Shown here piece by piece: positions 23,898-33,800 of a stretch of 37,754 nt of DNA; position 1 is the first letter of the stretch; every line of letters starts with the position of its first letter. The translations under genes were made by a program, and so were the position numbers. Source of the DNA: Prevotella sp. AGR2160 (GTDB lineage: Bacteria > Bacteroidota > Bacteroidia > Bacteroidales > Bacteroidaceae); assembly GCF_000424185.1 (NCBI RefSeq), contig NZ_KE384147.1, forward strand, positions 1-37,754. The letters run 5' to 3'. The notes beneath the pieces were generated by a model that searched no databases, was not told the origin of the DNA, and saw only the letters and a list, made by a program, of their open reading frames with translations.

Positions 23898-24419
23898 ATG
23901 GCAAATATCATTATGTTCGTTATTTTGGCTGTCGTCATCCTTGGTTCAGCCATCGCCAGTGTGCTCACCAAGCGCATCATGCGTTCAGCCACCTATCTGC
24001 TCTTCGTCCTCTTCGGCGTGGCAGGTATCTATTTCCTCCTCGACTACACCTTCCTCGGTGCCGCGCAGATCGCCGTCTATGCCGGTGGTATCACGATGAT
24101 GTATATCTTCGCCATCAACCTCGTCTCAAAGCGCACGCTGCAGGGCCTCGTGGAGCATATCAAGGGTTCCCGCATCTGCATGGGTCTGCTGCTCTGTCTC
24201 GTCGGTCTGGCCACGACGCTCGTCGTGTTCCTGAAGAACCACTTCATCGACGCTTCCGCCAAGATGGCCGATCAGGAGCTTCCCGTCCAGAAGATTGGTG
24301 AGGCCCTCGTAGGCAGTGAGAAATATCAGTATGTATTGCCGTTCGAGTTCATCTCAGTATTCCTGCTGGCTTGTATCATCGGCGGTATCATGATAGCAAG
24401 AAAGGAGGACAAGAAATGA
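23898..24419 (+). CDS. nuoJ: Complex I subunit J
   Basis: NuoJ (173 residues) is a five-helix membrane subunit. The conserved stretch GAAQIAVYAGGITMMYIFAI in helix 3 is recognisable. Its last four bases overlap the start of nuoK (ATGA at 24416-24419). Confidence 0.94.
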   Translation: MANIIMFVILAVVILGSAIASVLTKRIMRSATYLLFVLFGVAGIYFLLDYTFLGAAQIAVYAGGITMMYIFAINLVSKRTLQGLVEHIKGSRICMGLLLCLVGLATTLVVFLKNHFIDASAKMADQELPVQKIGEALVGSEKYQYVLPFEFISVFLLACIIGGIMIARKEDKK

Positions 24420-24724
24420 TTCCCGTATATTATTATTTCATTCTCAGCGCACTGCTGTTCTTCATCGGTGTCTTCGGCTTCGTGACGCGTCGGAACCTCA
24501 TCGCCATGCTCATCTCCATTGAGCTCGTGCTGAACTCTGTCGACCTGAACTTTGCCGTCTTCAACCGCATCCTCTATCCCGGTCAGCTCGAGGGTATGTT
24601 CTTCACCCTCTTCTCCATCGGTGTGAGTGCTGCCGAGACAGCCGTGGCCCTGGCCATTATCATCAATGTTTACCGCAACACGCACAGTGACCAGGTGAAC
24701 AGCATTGAAAACATGAAAATGTAA
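24416..24724 (+). CDS. nuoK: Complex I subunit K
   Basis: NuoK (102 residues) is a three-helix membrane subunit with two conserved Glu in the membrane, here in MLISIELVLNSVDLNF and SAAETAVALAI. I chose ATG 24416, which overlaps the nuoJ stop, over the upstream in-frame start at 24371, because the family begins exactly with the hydrophobic segment VYYYFILSALLFFIG. Confidence 0.95.
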   Translation: MIPVYYYFILSALLFFIGVFGFVTRRNLIAMLISIELVLNSVDLNFAVFNRILYPGQLEGMFFTLFSIGVSAAETAVALAIIINVYRNTHSDQVNSIENMKM

Positions 24725-24730
24725 AGAAAG

Positions 24731-26719
24731 ATGCAATACAGTTATTCATTTTTAATCCTCCTTCTGCCGTTCCTGAGCTTTCTCGTGCTCGGCCTCTTCG
24801 GTATGAAGATGAAGAAGCCGGTAGCGGGCTTCATCGGCACGGCGGTGCTTGCCACCCTGTGGTGCCTGAGCCTGTATACGGCCTATGAATATTTCTTCGT
24901 CGTGGGACGCGGCGCCGACGGACTCTATCCTACGGTGACGCCGTTCGACCTGACGTGGCTCGACTTCGGCAAGGCGCCGCTCTTCGGTACGGAGCTGCTC
25001 TTCAAGATTGGTTTCCGTCTGACGCCGATCAGCGTGATGATGCTCATCGTCATCACCACGGTGTCCTTCATGGTCCATATCTATTCCTTCGGATATATGG
25101 CAGAGCGTGACGAGCACTATAAGTTTGAAGGTTACGAGAAAGGCTTCCAGCGTTTCTATGCCTTCCTGAGTCTCTTCACGATGTCGATGCTCGGCCTCGT
25201 CGTGGCAACGAACATCTTCCAGATGTACCTCTTCTGGGAGCTCGTGGGTGTCTGCTCCTATTTGCTCATCGGATTCTACTATCCGAAGCATGCCGCCGTC
25301 CACGCTTCCAAGAAGGCATTCATCGTGACGCGTTTCGCCGATCTGTTCTTCCTCATCGGTATCCTCTTCTACAGCTTCTATGTCGGCACGTTCAACTATA
25401 ACCTCGACCCGAGCGTGAACCCGCAGCTGCCGCAGCATCTCGCCGGTGCTGCCGCCATCCTGCCCGCCGCCCTGTTCCTGATGTTCATCGGTGGTGCCGG
25501 TAAGAGTGCCATGTTCCCGTTGCACATCTGGCTGCCGGACGCCATGGAAGGTCCTACGCCGGTCAGTGCGTTGATCCATGCCGCCACGATGGTCGTCGCC
25601 GGTGTCTATCAGGTCGCATCTCTCTTCCCCATCTGGGTGAAGTATGCGCCCGAGCAGCTCCACTGGGTGGCTTACATCGCTGCCTTCACGGCCTTCTATG
25701 CTGCCGTCGTTGCCTGCTGTCAGCGTGATATCAAGCGTGGCCTCGCCTTCTCCACGATCTCCCAGATCGCCTATATGCTCGTCGCCCTTGGCGTCTGCAC
25801 GAGTATCGACGGTGAGGGTGGGGTAGGCTATATGGCCGGAATGTTCCACCTGTTCACACACGCTATGTTCAAGGCCCTCCTCTTCCTCTGCTCCGGTGCC
25901 ATCATCGTGATCATCGGCAGCAACTTCAAGGATTATATGGGCGGTCTGCATAAATACATGCCGATCACGAACATCTGCTTCCTCATCGGTACCATCGCCA
26001 TCAGTGGTTTCTGGCCCCTCGCCGGTTTCTTCTCCAAGGATGAGATCGTCGACGCCTGCTTCCACTTCTCTCCCTGGATGGGTCTGTGGATGACGATGGT
26101 CAGTGGTCTCACGGCATTCTATATGTTCCGTCTGTACTACGTGATCTTCTGGGGACAGAGCTACTACGAGCTCGATCCCGAGCACCGCAAGAAGCCGGCA
26201 GAGGTACCCTTCGTGATGTGGGGCCCGCTGGTATTCCTGAGTATCGTGACGATCTTCGCCGGTTGGATTCCCTTTGGTCATTTCGTCTCCGCAACGGGAC
26301 TGCCCGAGGAGATTGGCCTGCAGCATTTCCATTTCGGTATGACGGCCTGGATGAGTCTCGGTGTCGCCACCCTCGGTTTCGCCCTGGCTACCTGGATGTA
26401 TGCACCGAAGCATAACCCCGTACCCGACATGCTCGCACGGAAGATGCCGCGCCTCCACAAGGCAGCGCTCAACCGCTTCTATATTGACGATGCCTGGCAG
26501 TTCTTCACCCATAAGATTGTCTTTGGCTGCTTCTCTATTCCTATCGCCTGGTTCGACCGTCATGTCGTCGACGGCACGTTCAACTTCCTCGCCTGGGGTA
26601 CCCAGGAGGCCGGTGAGACGATCCGTCCGTGGCAGAGTGGTGATGTGCGCAGTTATGCGGCCTGGTTCCTCACGGGAACGGTGGCCCTGACGTTGATCCT
26701 GCTGTGCGCGCTGTGCTAA
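24731..26719 (+). CDS. nuoL: Complex I subunit L
   Basis: NuoL (662 residues) is an antiporter-like proton-pumping subunit with about 14 helices and a long lateral helix near the C-terminus. Family blocks: LFWELVGVCSYLLIGFYY (key Glu), GGAGKSAMFPLHIWLPDAME (key Lys), SALIHAATMVVAGVY and FHLFTHAMFKALLFL. It follows nuoK by six bases. The 72-base gap to nuoM contains a perfect palindrome. Confidence 0.96.
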   Translation: MQYSYSFLILLLPFLSFLVLGLFGMKMKKPVAGFIGTAVLATLWCLSLYTAYEYFFVVGRGADGLYPTVTPFDLTWLDFGKAPLFGTELLFKIGFRLTPISVMMLIVITTVSFMVHIYSFGYMAERDEHYKFEGYEKGFQRFYAFLSLFTMSMLGLVVATNIFQMYLFWELVGVCSYLLIGFYYPKHAAVHASKKAFIVTRFADLFFLIGILFYSFYVGTFNYNLDPSVNPQLPQHLAGAAAILPAALFLMFIGGAGKSAMFPLHIWLPDAMEGPTPVSALIHAATMVVAGVYQVASLFPIWVKYAPEQLHWVAYIAAFTAFYAAVVACCQRDIKRGLAFSTISQIAYMLVALGVCTSIDGEGGVGYMAGMFHLFTHAMFKALLFLCSGAIIVIIGSNFKDYMGGLHKYMPITNICFLIGTIAISGFWPLAGFFSKDEIVDACFHFSPWMGLWMTMVSGLTAFYMFRLYYVIFWGQSYYELDPEHRKKPAEVPFVMWGPLVFLSIVTIFAGWIPFGHFVSATGLPEEIGLQHFHFGMTAWMSLGVATLGFALATWMYAPKHNPVPDMLARKMPRLHKAALNRFYIDDAWQFFTHKIVFGCFSIPIAWFDRHVVDGTFNFLAWGTQEAGETIRPWQSGDVRSYAAWFLTGTVALTLILLCALC

Positions 26720-26720
26720 A

Positions 26721-26770
26721 TAGCTCCCGATAGAAAACTATAGCGCGCTATAGATCTCTATTGCGAGCTA
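26721..26770. promoter_or_regulatory. 50-base symmetric palindrome between nuoL and nuoM
   Basis: The element is symmetric about 26745.5. The core is the perfect 16-base palindrome CTATAGCGCGCTATAG (26738-26753). It is flanked by ATAG/CTAT and closed by TAGCTC (26721-26726) with GAGCTA (26765-26770). In RNA it would form a long bulged hairpin, which could adjust nuoM expression or protect the upstream mRNA. Confidence 0.7.
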
Positions 26771-26791
26771 TCCAAAAGAAAAAAGATAAAA

Positions 26792-28306
26792 ATGAGTATA
26801 TTAACATTATTCGTAGTTATCCCGCTCCTGATGCTTCTGGGCATGTGGCTCTCGAAGAACGACAATCAGGTACGTGGTGTGATGGTGGTCGGAGCAAGTT
26901 GTCTCCTGGGTCTCGCCATCTGGCTCACGGTGGCGTTTATCCAGGCCCGCGAGGCCGGCGACACGGCACCGATGCTCTTTGCTTACAGTGTGCCCTGGTT
27001 TGCGCCGTTGCACATCTGCTATTCCGTCGGTGTCGACGGTATCTCCGTGGTGATGATTCTCCTGAGTGCCGTCATCGTCTTCACCGGTACGTTCGCCTCC
27101 TGGCAGCTCGAGCCGATGAAGAAGGAATATTTCCTCTGGTTCGTCCTGTTGAGTACGGGTGTCTTCGGCTTCTTCATCTCCACGGATATGTTCACGATGT
27201 TCATGTTCTACGAGGTGGCCCTGATCCCGATGTACCTCCTCATCGGCGTATGGGGTACCGGTCCTAAGGAGTATGCCGCCATGAAGCTGACGCTGATGCT
27301 CATGGGAGGTAGTGCCCTGCTCATCATCGGTATCCTCGGCATCTACTATTTCAGTGGTGCCCAGACGATGAATGTCATCGAGATCGCCAATCTGCACAAC
27401 ATCCCCGTACATATCCAGAAGATCTTCTTCCCGTTCATCTTCATCGGTTTCGGTGTCCTCGGTGCCCTGTTCCCGTTCCATACATGGTCTCCCGATGGTC
27501 ATGCTTCCGCGCCTACCGCCGTGTCCATGCTCCATGCCGGTGTGCTGATGAAGCTCGGTGGTTACGGTTGCTTCCGTATCGCCATGTTCCTGCTCCCCGA
27601 GGCCGCTCAGCAGCTCAGCTGGATCTTCCTGATCCTCACGACCTGCTCCGTCGTCTACGGTGCCCTCTCTGCCTGTGTACAGACTGACTTGAAATATATC
27701 AACGCCTACTCTTCCGTGAGTCACTGTGGTATGGTGCTCTTCGCCCTGCTGATGATGACGCAGACGGCCATCACGGGTGCTGTCCTGCAGATGCTCTCTC
27801 ACGGTTTGATGACGGCCCTCTTCTTCGCCTGCATCGGTATGATCTATCACCGTGCCGGCACGCGTGACGTCCGTTACCTCGGCGGTTTGATGAAGATCAT
27901 CCCGTTCCTCTCTTGCGGTTATGTCATCGCCGGTCTGGCCAACCTCGGTCTTCCGGGCTTCTCCGGGTTCGTGGCCGAGATGAATATCTTCGTCGGATCC
28001 TTCGAGAACCAGGATACCTTCCGTCGTGTCTGCACGATCATCGCTTGTACGTCGATCGTCATCACGGCCGTCTATATCCTCCGTGTCGTCGGTAAGATCC
28101 TCTATCAGAAAGTACCGAATCAGAAGTTCTATGAGCTTCATGACGCTACATGGGATGAGCGCCTCGCCATCGGTGGCCTGATCTTCTGTGTCGCCGGTCT
28201 CGGTCTCTTCCCCTTGGTATTCCAGGATGTTATTAACAATGCCGTAGCCCCGCTGTTCATGCACATCATGAAGGCAGCGCCGGTAGTGGCAGCAGCTTCA
28301 ATGTAA
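26792..28306 (+). CDS. nuoM: Complex I subunit M
   Basis: NuoM (504 residues) is the second antiporter-like pump subunit. Blocks present: MFMFYEVALIPMYLLIGVWG (key Glu), FPFHTWSPDGHASAPTAVSM, MLHAGVLMKLGGYGCFRI and MLSHGLMTALFFACIGM. It is intact and of normal length. nuoN follows after three bases. Confidence 0.96.
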   Translation: MSILTLFVVIPLLMLLGMWLSKNDNQVRGVMVVGASCLLGLAIWLTVAFIQAREAGDTAPMLFAYSVPWFAPLHICYSVGVDGISVVMILLSAVIVFTGTFASWQLEPMKKEYFLWFVLLSTGVFGFFISTDMFTMFMFYEVALIPMYLLIGVWGTGPKEYAAMKLTLMLMGGSALLIIGILGIYYFSGAQTMNVIEIANLHNIPVHIQKIFFPFIFIGFGVLGALFPFHTWSPDGHASAPTAVSMLHAGVLMKLGGYGCFRIAMFLLPEAAQQLSWIFLILTTCSVVYGALSACVQTDLKYINAYSSVSHCGMVLFALLMMTQTAITGAVLQMLSHGLMTALFFACIGMIYHRAGTRDVRYLGGLMKIIPFLSCGYVIAGLANLGLPGFSGFVAEMNIFVGSFENQDTFRRVCTIIACTSIVITAVYILRVVGKILYQKVPNQKFYELHDATWDERLAIGGLIFCVAGLGLFPLVFQDVINNAVAPLFMHIMKAAPVVAAASM

Positions 28307-28309
28307 ACA

Positions 28310-29761
28310 ATGAATATCGATTATAGTCAATTTCTGAATATGATGCCGGAGGTGAGCCTGTGTGCTCTGCTGGTGATCATTTTCGTGGCCGACTTCATCA
28401 CGGCACGCAAGCCCGGCGACGCACCGCGCAAGTGGTTCAACCCGTTGGTATGTATCCTGATGACGGCCCATCTGCTGCTGAACATGAGTCCGGTGGAGAG
28501 TGCCACGGCGTTCGGCGGTATGTATTACACGATGCCGGCTATCGGCACCATCAAGACGATCCTCGCCTTCGGTACGCTCATCGTACTGATCCAGAGTCGT
28601 GAGTGGATGAGTCGTCCCGACACCTCCTTTAAGGAGGGTGAGTTCTATCTCCTCGTCATCTCTACCTTACTCGGTATGAACATGATGGTGAGCGCGAACC
28701 ACTTCCTCCTCTTCTTCCTCGGTCTGGAGATGGCGAGTGTGCCCATGGCCTGTCTCGTCGCCCTCGACAAGTACCGTCACAACAGTGCGGAGGCCGGCGC
28801 GAAGTTCATCCTCACGGCGACCTTCTCCAGTGGCGTGATGCTCTATGGTATCTCCCTGCTCTATGCTGCTGCCGGCACGTTCTATTTCGATGATATGATC
28901 ACGAAGATGACGATGAGTCCGCTGACGATCGCCGGTCTGGTGTTCTTCTTCAGTGGCTTAGGCTTCAAGATCTCCCTCGTCCCGTTCCATTTCTGGACTG
29001 CTGACACCTACCAGGGTGCGCCGACGACGGTGACGGGTTATCTGAGTGTCGTCTCCAAGGGTGCCGCCGCCTTCACGCTGTGCGCCATCCTCATGAAGGT
29101 CTTCGCTCCGATGGTCGAGGCCTGGCAGATCATGCTGATGATCGTCACCGTCCTCTCGATCACCGTTGCCAACCTCTTCGCCATCCGTCAGAGTGACCTG
29201 AAGCGCTTCATGGCCTTCAGCTCTATCTCCCAGGCCGGATATATCGTACTCGCCATCCTCGGCAACAACGCCATGAGTGCTGCCGCCCTGAGCTACTACG
29301 TACTGATCTATGTCGTCGCCAACATGGCTGTCTTCACCGTTATCAGCGCCGTAGAGGAGCATAACGACGGGAAGGTCTGCATCGATGATTACAATGGTCT
29401 GTATAAGACGAACCCGAAGTTGGCGTTCCTCATGACGCTGGCCCTGTTCTCCCTCGGTGGTATCCCGCCGTTCGCCGGAATGTTCAGTAAGTTCTTCGTC
29501 TTCATGGCCGCCGTGAAGGGCGCGAGTGTCGACACGGCGATGGGTGCCTGGCAGTATGCCGTGGTCTTCATCGCGTTGGTCAACACGGTGATCTCCCTTT
29601 ACTACTATCTGATCATCGTCAAGGCGATGTATATCAAGCACAACGACAACCCGCTGCCGACGTTCACGAGTAATGTCAGCACGAAGTTGGCCCTCGCCCT
29701 CTGCACCACCGGCGTCATCGCCTTCGGTGTCGTCAGCGGAGTGTTTGAGTGGATATTATAA
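28310..29761 (+). CDS. nuoN: Complex I subunit N
   Basis: NuoN (483 residues) is the third antiporter-like subunit. Blocks present: [59 protein letters not shown] and [19 protein letters not shown]. It is the last gene of the operon. The operon has A, B, CD, H-N but no E, F or G, as is usual in Bacteroidetes, so the complex lacks the NADH-oxidising module and must take electrons from another donor. Confidence 0.96.
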   Translation: MNIDYSQFLNMMPEVSLCALLVIIFVADFITARKPGDAPRKWFNPLVCILMTAHLLLNMSPVESATAFGGMYYTMPAIGTIKTILAFGTLIVLIQSREWMSRPDTSFKEGEFYLLVISTLLGMNMMVSANHFLLFFLGLEMASVPMACLVALDKYRHNSAEAGAKFILTATFSSGVMLYGISLLYAAAGTFYFDDMITKMTMSPLTIAGLVFFFSGLGFKISLVPFHFWTADTYQGAPTTVTGYLSVVSKGAAAFTLCAILMKVFAPMVEAWQIMLMIVTVLSITVANLFAIRQSDLKRFMAFSSISQAGYIVLAILGNNAMSAAALSYYVLIYVVANMAVFTVISAVEEHNDGKVCIDDYNGLYKTNPKLAFLMTLALFSLGGIPPFAGMFSKFFVFMAAVKGASVDTAMGAWQYAVVFIALVNTVISLYYYLIIVKAMYIKHNDNPLPTFTSNVSTKLALALCTTGVIAFGVVSGVFEWIL

Positions 29762-29762
29762 A

Positions 29763-29800
29763 AAGTAAAAAAGTAAAAAAGTAAAAAAGTAAAGAAGTAA
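29763..29800 (+). repeat. 8-base tandem repeat GTAAAAAA after nuoN
   Basis: Four to five units of GTAAAAAA, with the last ones changed to GTAAAGAA, begin directly after the nuoN stop. They match the repeat before nuoH. Confidence 0.8.
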
Positions 29801-29802
29801 AC

Positions 29803-29908
29803 GTAGGGTGTGGCCCTTGTGGTTGTCCTAACCGGGAATATGTAGGGACATGATTCATCATGTTCCGAACATCGTGGCGTTAGGACGGCCACGAGGGCCG
29901 CATCCTAC
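29803..29908. repeat. Nested palindromic element, 106 bp
   Basis: Outer arms 29803-29832 and 29879-29908 are inverted copies (about 25 of 30 bases). The AACATGAT dyad at 29842-29867 sits between them. The plan is the same as at 7188-7300 although the outer arms differ in sequence. Confidence 0.8.
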
Positions 29909-29946
29909 GGAGGCAGAAGGTCCCCGGAGGGGGCCAACACGATTAA

Positions 29947-30012
29947 CCCCGGGCTTCCGTGACGGCCTGGACGGCGCGATAGCGACGGACAGGACGGCAC
30001 GGAAGCCCGGGG
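29947..30012. repeat. GC-rich palindrome with 15-base perfect arms
   Basis: CCCCGGGCTTCCGTG (29947-29961) is exactly inverted at 29998-30012. The preceding bases and GACGG-rich middle match 3067-3151, so this is a second copy of a dispersed element. Confidence 0.75.
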
Positions 30013-30075
30013 TTTTCTGTCTCTGTCTCTCTGTCGTCCCCGAAGGGGGCGAACAACAGCCTCCCTTGGCAGACG

Positions 30076-30203
30076 TTCGCCCCCTCCGGGGACGCATGTG
30101 CGGCAAGGTGGAGAATCCCCGGGCAGAGGGAGCCCTCGCTACGCTCGTGCTCCCTCCGCCCGGGGTTAATCATGTTGGGCCCTTTCGGGGCCCTGCTGCG
30201 CCG
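30076..30203. repeat. GC-rich dispersed block, copy 1
   Basis: The block begins TTCGCCCCCTCCGGGGACGC, contains a hairpin from 30117 to 30165 (CCCCGGGC...GCCCGGGG arms, with GGGAGC/GCTCCC inside) and ends GGGGCCCTGCTGCGCCG. It recurs nearly unchanged at 37618-37747. Confidence 0.8.
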
Positions 30204-30362
30204 TCACCTTCCCTTTCAGGTCCCTGTTGCGCCTCCGAACTGCCCCTTTCGGGGCCCTGCTGCGCCGTCACCTTCCCTTTCAGGTCCCTGTTGCGCCTCC
30301 GAACTGCCCCTTTCGGGGCCCTGCTGCGCCGTCACCTTCCCTTTCGGGGCCCTGCTGCGCCC
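30182..30362. repeat. 64-base tandem repeat, about 2.7 copies
   Basis: Units at 30182-30245 and 30246-30309 appear identical; 30310-30340 is half a unit and 30341-30362 a further start. Each unit is two related halves: CTTTCGGGGCCCTGCTGCGC and CTTTCAGGTCCCTGTTGCGC. It grows out of the end of the dispersed block. There are no variable spacers, so it is not a CRISPR array. Confidence 0.85.
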
Positions 30363-30607
30363 TCTTGTGGTCCCTCGCTTTTTTATTTTGTTTTTCCGGT
30401 TTTCTTTTAAAATCACAACCGCGCCATTCTCCATTATCCGGTTTTATTTTTGTTTTTATGTTTTTGTTGAACCTACGGGGCGGAATATGCTGAATCATGC
30501 CCCTATATTATGTGTATATTTGTTTCAAGGGAATGTGTACAAATGTTTCACAGGGTGCAAAAAGGCGGAAAATTGCGCAACAAGTGTCTCTTGTTTTTTG
30601 TTTTTTA

Positions 30608-30639
30608 TTTTGCCTTTTTCTTTCTTTTCTGTAATTTTG
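30608..30639 (+). promoter_or_regulatory. Promoter of the giant secreted protein
   Basis: TTTTG at 30608-30612, a 19-base spacer and TAATTTTG at 30632-30639 match the Bacteroidetes consensus. The start would be near 30645, giving a 5' leader of about 170 bases with no gene in it. Confidence 0.7.
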
Positions 30640-30814
30640 CAACCAGAATCAAGAACAAATGATAACGAAAAATCCTAAGAGAGTACTTTTACACGCCTTC
30701 GATAACTGATCATTGACTGATAATTGACAAAAAATAGTGATACGAAACATACCACAGATGGTGGAATCGATAATATATAGGATAAGAACAATTTTTTTAC
30801 ATTAATGAACTAGA

Positions 30815-33800
30815 ATGAATCGGAACAACAAGCTACTTCAATCTGAATGTGTTGAAGTTGGTTCGAGCAAACGATGTCGTCAGGCCTATTCCCCCGGGGA
30901 ATGGTGCCGCATCGTCTGTCTCCTGCTTTTTTTGATGATTTTTTCTGCCGGTCCCCTATGGGCCGACAAGGTCACCCCTGCGGTGTCTTTCTCTTCCTCG
31001 TCGCTGACGGCGACGGTAGGACAGCTCAAGTTCACCCGTCCGACACTGAATGTCACCGCTGACGGGAAGTCCGTCCGCCGGTGTTTCACCCAGAGCTGGG
31101 CCATCAGCGGCGGTACAGAGGGTACCGATGAGTATGGCCGCCCGATCTGTACGGATGCCACGACGGGTACCACGGTGCTCACCCGTTATGGTGGTGTCAC
31201 CATCGGTAAGAAGACGGGAACGGTGACAGTCACCGTCACGCTCATCCCTACCGATGCTTATGAAGACAAGTACAACAGTGCCACGGCTTCCTATACCATA
31301 GATATTCAGAAGCCGGAGGTCGTCATGGACTATTATAATGGTACGACGCTGCTCAACGGGGAGACACCTTCGACGTTGCAGTTCTACAGTCTGAAGAATG
31401 GCAACAACGGACAGTTCTTTACTACCAATGCCGTGCCCACCCCGCATTTCTATTATGTCCTGGAAGGTAGTGACCATGATGTCTCCGACTGTTACGACTT
31501 CACCTATGCCGTGACGACGGGCTATGCTGTGAGCCAAGATCACAAGACACTCTCCACGACGATTGCCGCGGAGGCCGGCGGTGAGGGTACCCTGACGATA
31601 ACGGCAACGCCGAAGAAGGCCTACCAGGGGATGCTCGGCAGTGCGTCGACGACGACAACGATCGCCATGAAGACCACCTACCGTACGGAGAAGATCAAGA
31701 CCTATCTCTCTTTTGCCAGTCATGAGATGGATGTGCTGCGCTCCCGGAATACCTATGATGACAGTAAGGGCAAGTGCGAGTTGTCCTATTCCCCCGAGAT
31801 CATCGTGAAGGATGAGTTTGGCAATGACCTCTCTGCGCTCATCCAGCGTTATGATCTTTTTCACTTGTCGACCTCGGCGCAGAGCGTTTTCCATCAGTAT
31901 ACCACGGATCCCCACGATTCCACCGACGAGAACAATTATCTCTATCATGTGAATACCGATTACTTATGTGCCTATACGCCCTTCCGCAACGCGAAGAATC
32001 AGGTGGTCTCCCTCATGGGACCCCACACCCATCCCGATGACTATATCGTGACGGTGACGGCGACACAGCCGGATCAGTGGAACACCGTGCTGGGCGCTGT
32101 GGCTTCCGTCTATGCCAACCCGGTGGCCTATCAGGACTCCGTGGTCGTTGACGGACAGTTCTATGATCCTTATGATGAGAAGTGCAAGAACAATCAGTAC
32201 AAGTTGGCATCCAACCAGTTTGTCCTCCGTTCTCACAAGCGTGTCCCGCAGATTGTCCTGACACCGGATCCGAAGAGTGTGACGATCGCCGAGAAATACG
32301 AGATGACCAGTTTCAACCGTTTTAACGTGAAGGGTGTCATCACCGATCCCTATGATGACGAGGATCCTGCCGATACCGTCAGTTATGAGAAGGCCGAGTT
32401 CTGGTATTGGTTCTTCGTGCCCGACAAGTATAAGTATGATGAGAGCAAGACGGAGGCGGAGAATCTGCAGCGCGCCACGACTCTCGGACATGCCTTGATC
32501 CGTGTGACCACCGAAGCGTCGAATATCCAGGGCGCCACACAGGACTGTTGGGAGTGGGTGCCCGAATATGACGGCAGTGGCAATGCCGTCATGGATGCCC
32601 ACGGCCGGCAGCAGAAAGATCTGATGCACGGTACCTATTACCGGAGCATGAAGAACTGGGGCAATGAGAATTTCAAGGTCACCTTCTACGGTCCGAACCT
32701 CACCGTTCCCGTGATCTATAAGATTAATCCATGGGATAAGCAGCACCAGAATGTCGGTGTCTCCGGCTCCTGTGCCTTCCGTGTCGTAGAGCGTGAGCCG
32801 ACCCATTTCGTCATTGATCCCGAGAAACAGGTGGGCAGTGCCGGCAGTACCGTGCCCTGTCCGGATATCCAGGTCGCTGACCAGTTCGGCGCCGATGTCA
32901 CCGATCAGTTTGATGTCACCAAGAGTCAGGCGGCGACGAGCACCGACTGGACCCTCGCTGCTGACGGCTCCGTGACGAGTAATACGGCCGTCAACTGTAC
33001 CGTCAATGTCAACGGTACGTTGAAGACCACGAGCACACAGCCTTTCAACAATCCCGACCCAGGCAGTTATGAGGTCGACTTCAAGGAGGGCTCGAAGGGC
33101 TCCACGGGAGCCTATGAGGTGATCTATGATGCCGATCACGATGAGAAGATGGGTAAGCTGCATTTTGTCACCGCTGGTGATTTCTTCCCCGGGACGACAT
33201 GCTATCATGAGGTGCCGGGAATCAATATCACCTTCGGCAGCTCCGCTGACGCGGAGAATGTATGGCAGCTGTTCACCTCTGCGGTTACGGATCCAAGTTA
33301 TTTCAACGATGACCTTCATGGTGCTGATAACGATAAGGACTGGGCGGATGCCAAGACGAAGACGACATTGGCGAAAGTATCGCTGAAGGCCGATGCCATG
33401 GAACAGGGCGATGATGGCCTCCCCGTCAGTGGCGGCTTCCTGAAGATCGATGCCGTGACGAACGGCTGGCTGTATATCGACGGTAACTTCCAGTATAACA
33501 GCACCACGAAGCACGGCCGCCATTATGTCATCTCCGACGCGAAGACAAAGGAGGAGCAGACCATCGGATTCGTCAAGGATGCTGCCCATCCCGACGGCCT
33601 GAATATTGCCGAGGTGAAATTCCCCAAGCCGCTCCTCGCCGGACATACCTATTATATATGGGGTGATGACGGTGGCATGCATATCCACGGCCTGCGCTAT
33701 GAGCCGGCATTCATCGATCCTGTCACCGATAACCTTCCCTGGGCTCATACCGGTGCCGTCGATACCGAGCCCGTGTCGGCCTCTACGGCCTTCCTCAACG

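Larger units (their letters stand above)
29762..30607. other. Repeat-rich intergenic block after nuoN
   Basis: No gene is supported; the frames seen across this block follow the GC-rich repeats on both strands. In order it contains the 8-base tandem repeat (29763-29800), a nested palindrome (29803-29908), a GC-rich palindrome (29947-30012), a block of about 128 bases repeated at the window end (30076-30203), a 64-base tandem repeat (30182-30362) and an AACATGAT-like dyad (30480-30505). Confidence 0.75.

Noticed and set aside
24752..28264. Long minus-strand frames opposite nuoL and nuoM
   Set aside because: These are very His/Glu/Asp-rich and complementary to conserved membrane-protein genes.
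30182..30362. Possible CRISPR array
   Set aside because: The units are contiguous and nearly identical, with no unique spacers and no cas genes.
29850..30678. Plus- and minus-strand frames of 70-190 codons with repeated GPAAPS-type peptides
   Set aside because: They are translations of the 64-base tandem repeat and GC-rich palindromes; all frames are open for the same reason.
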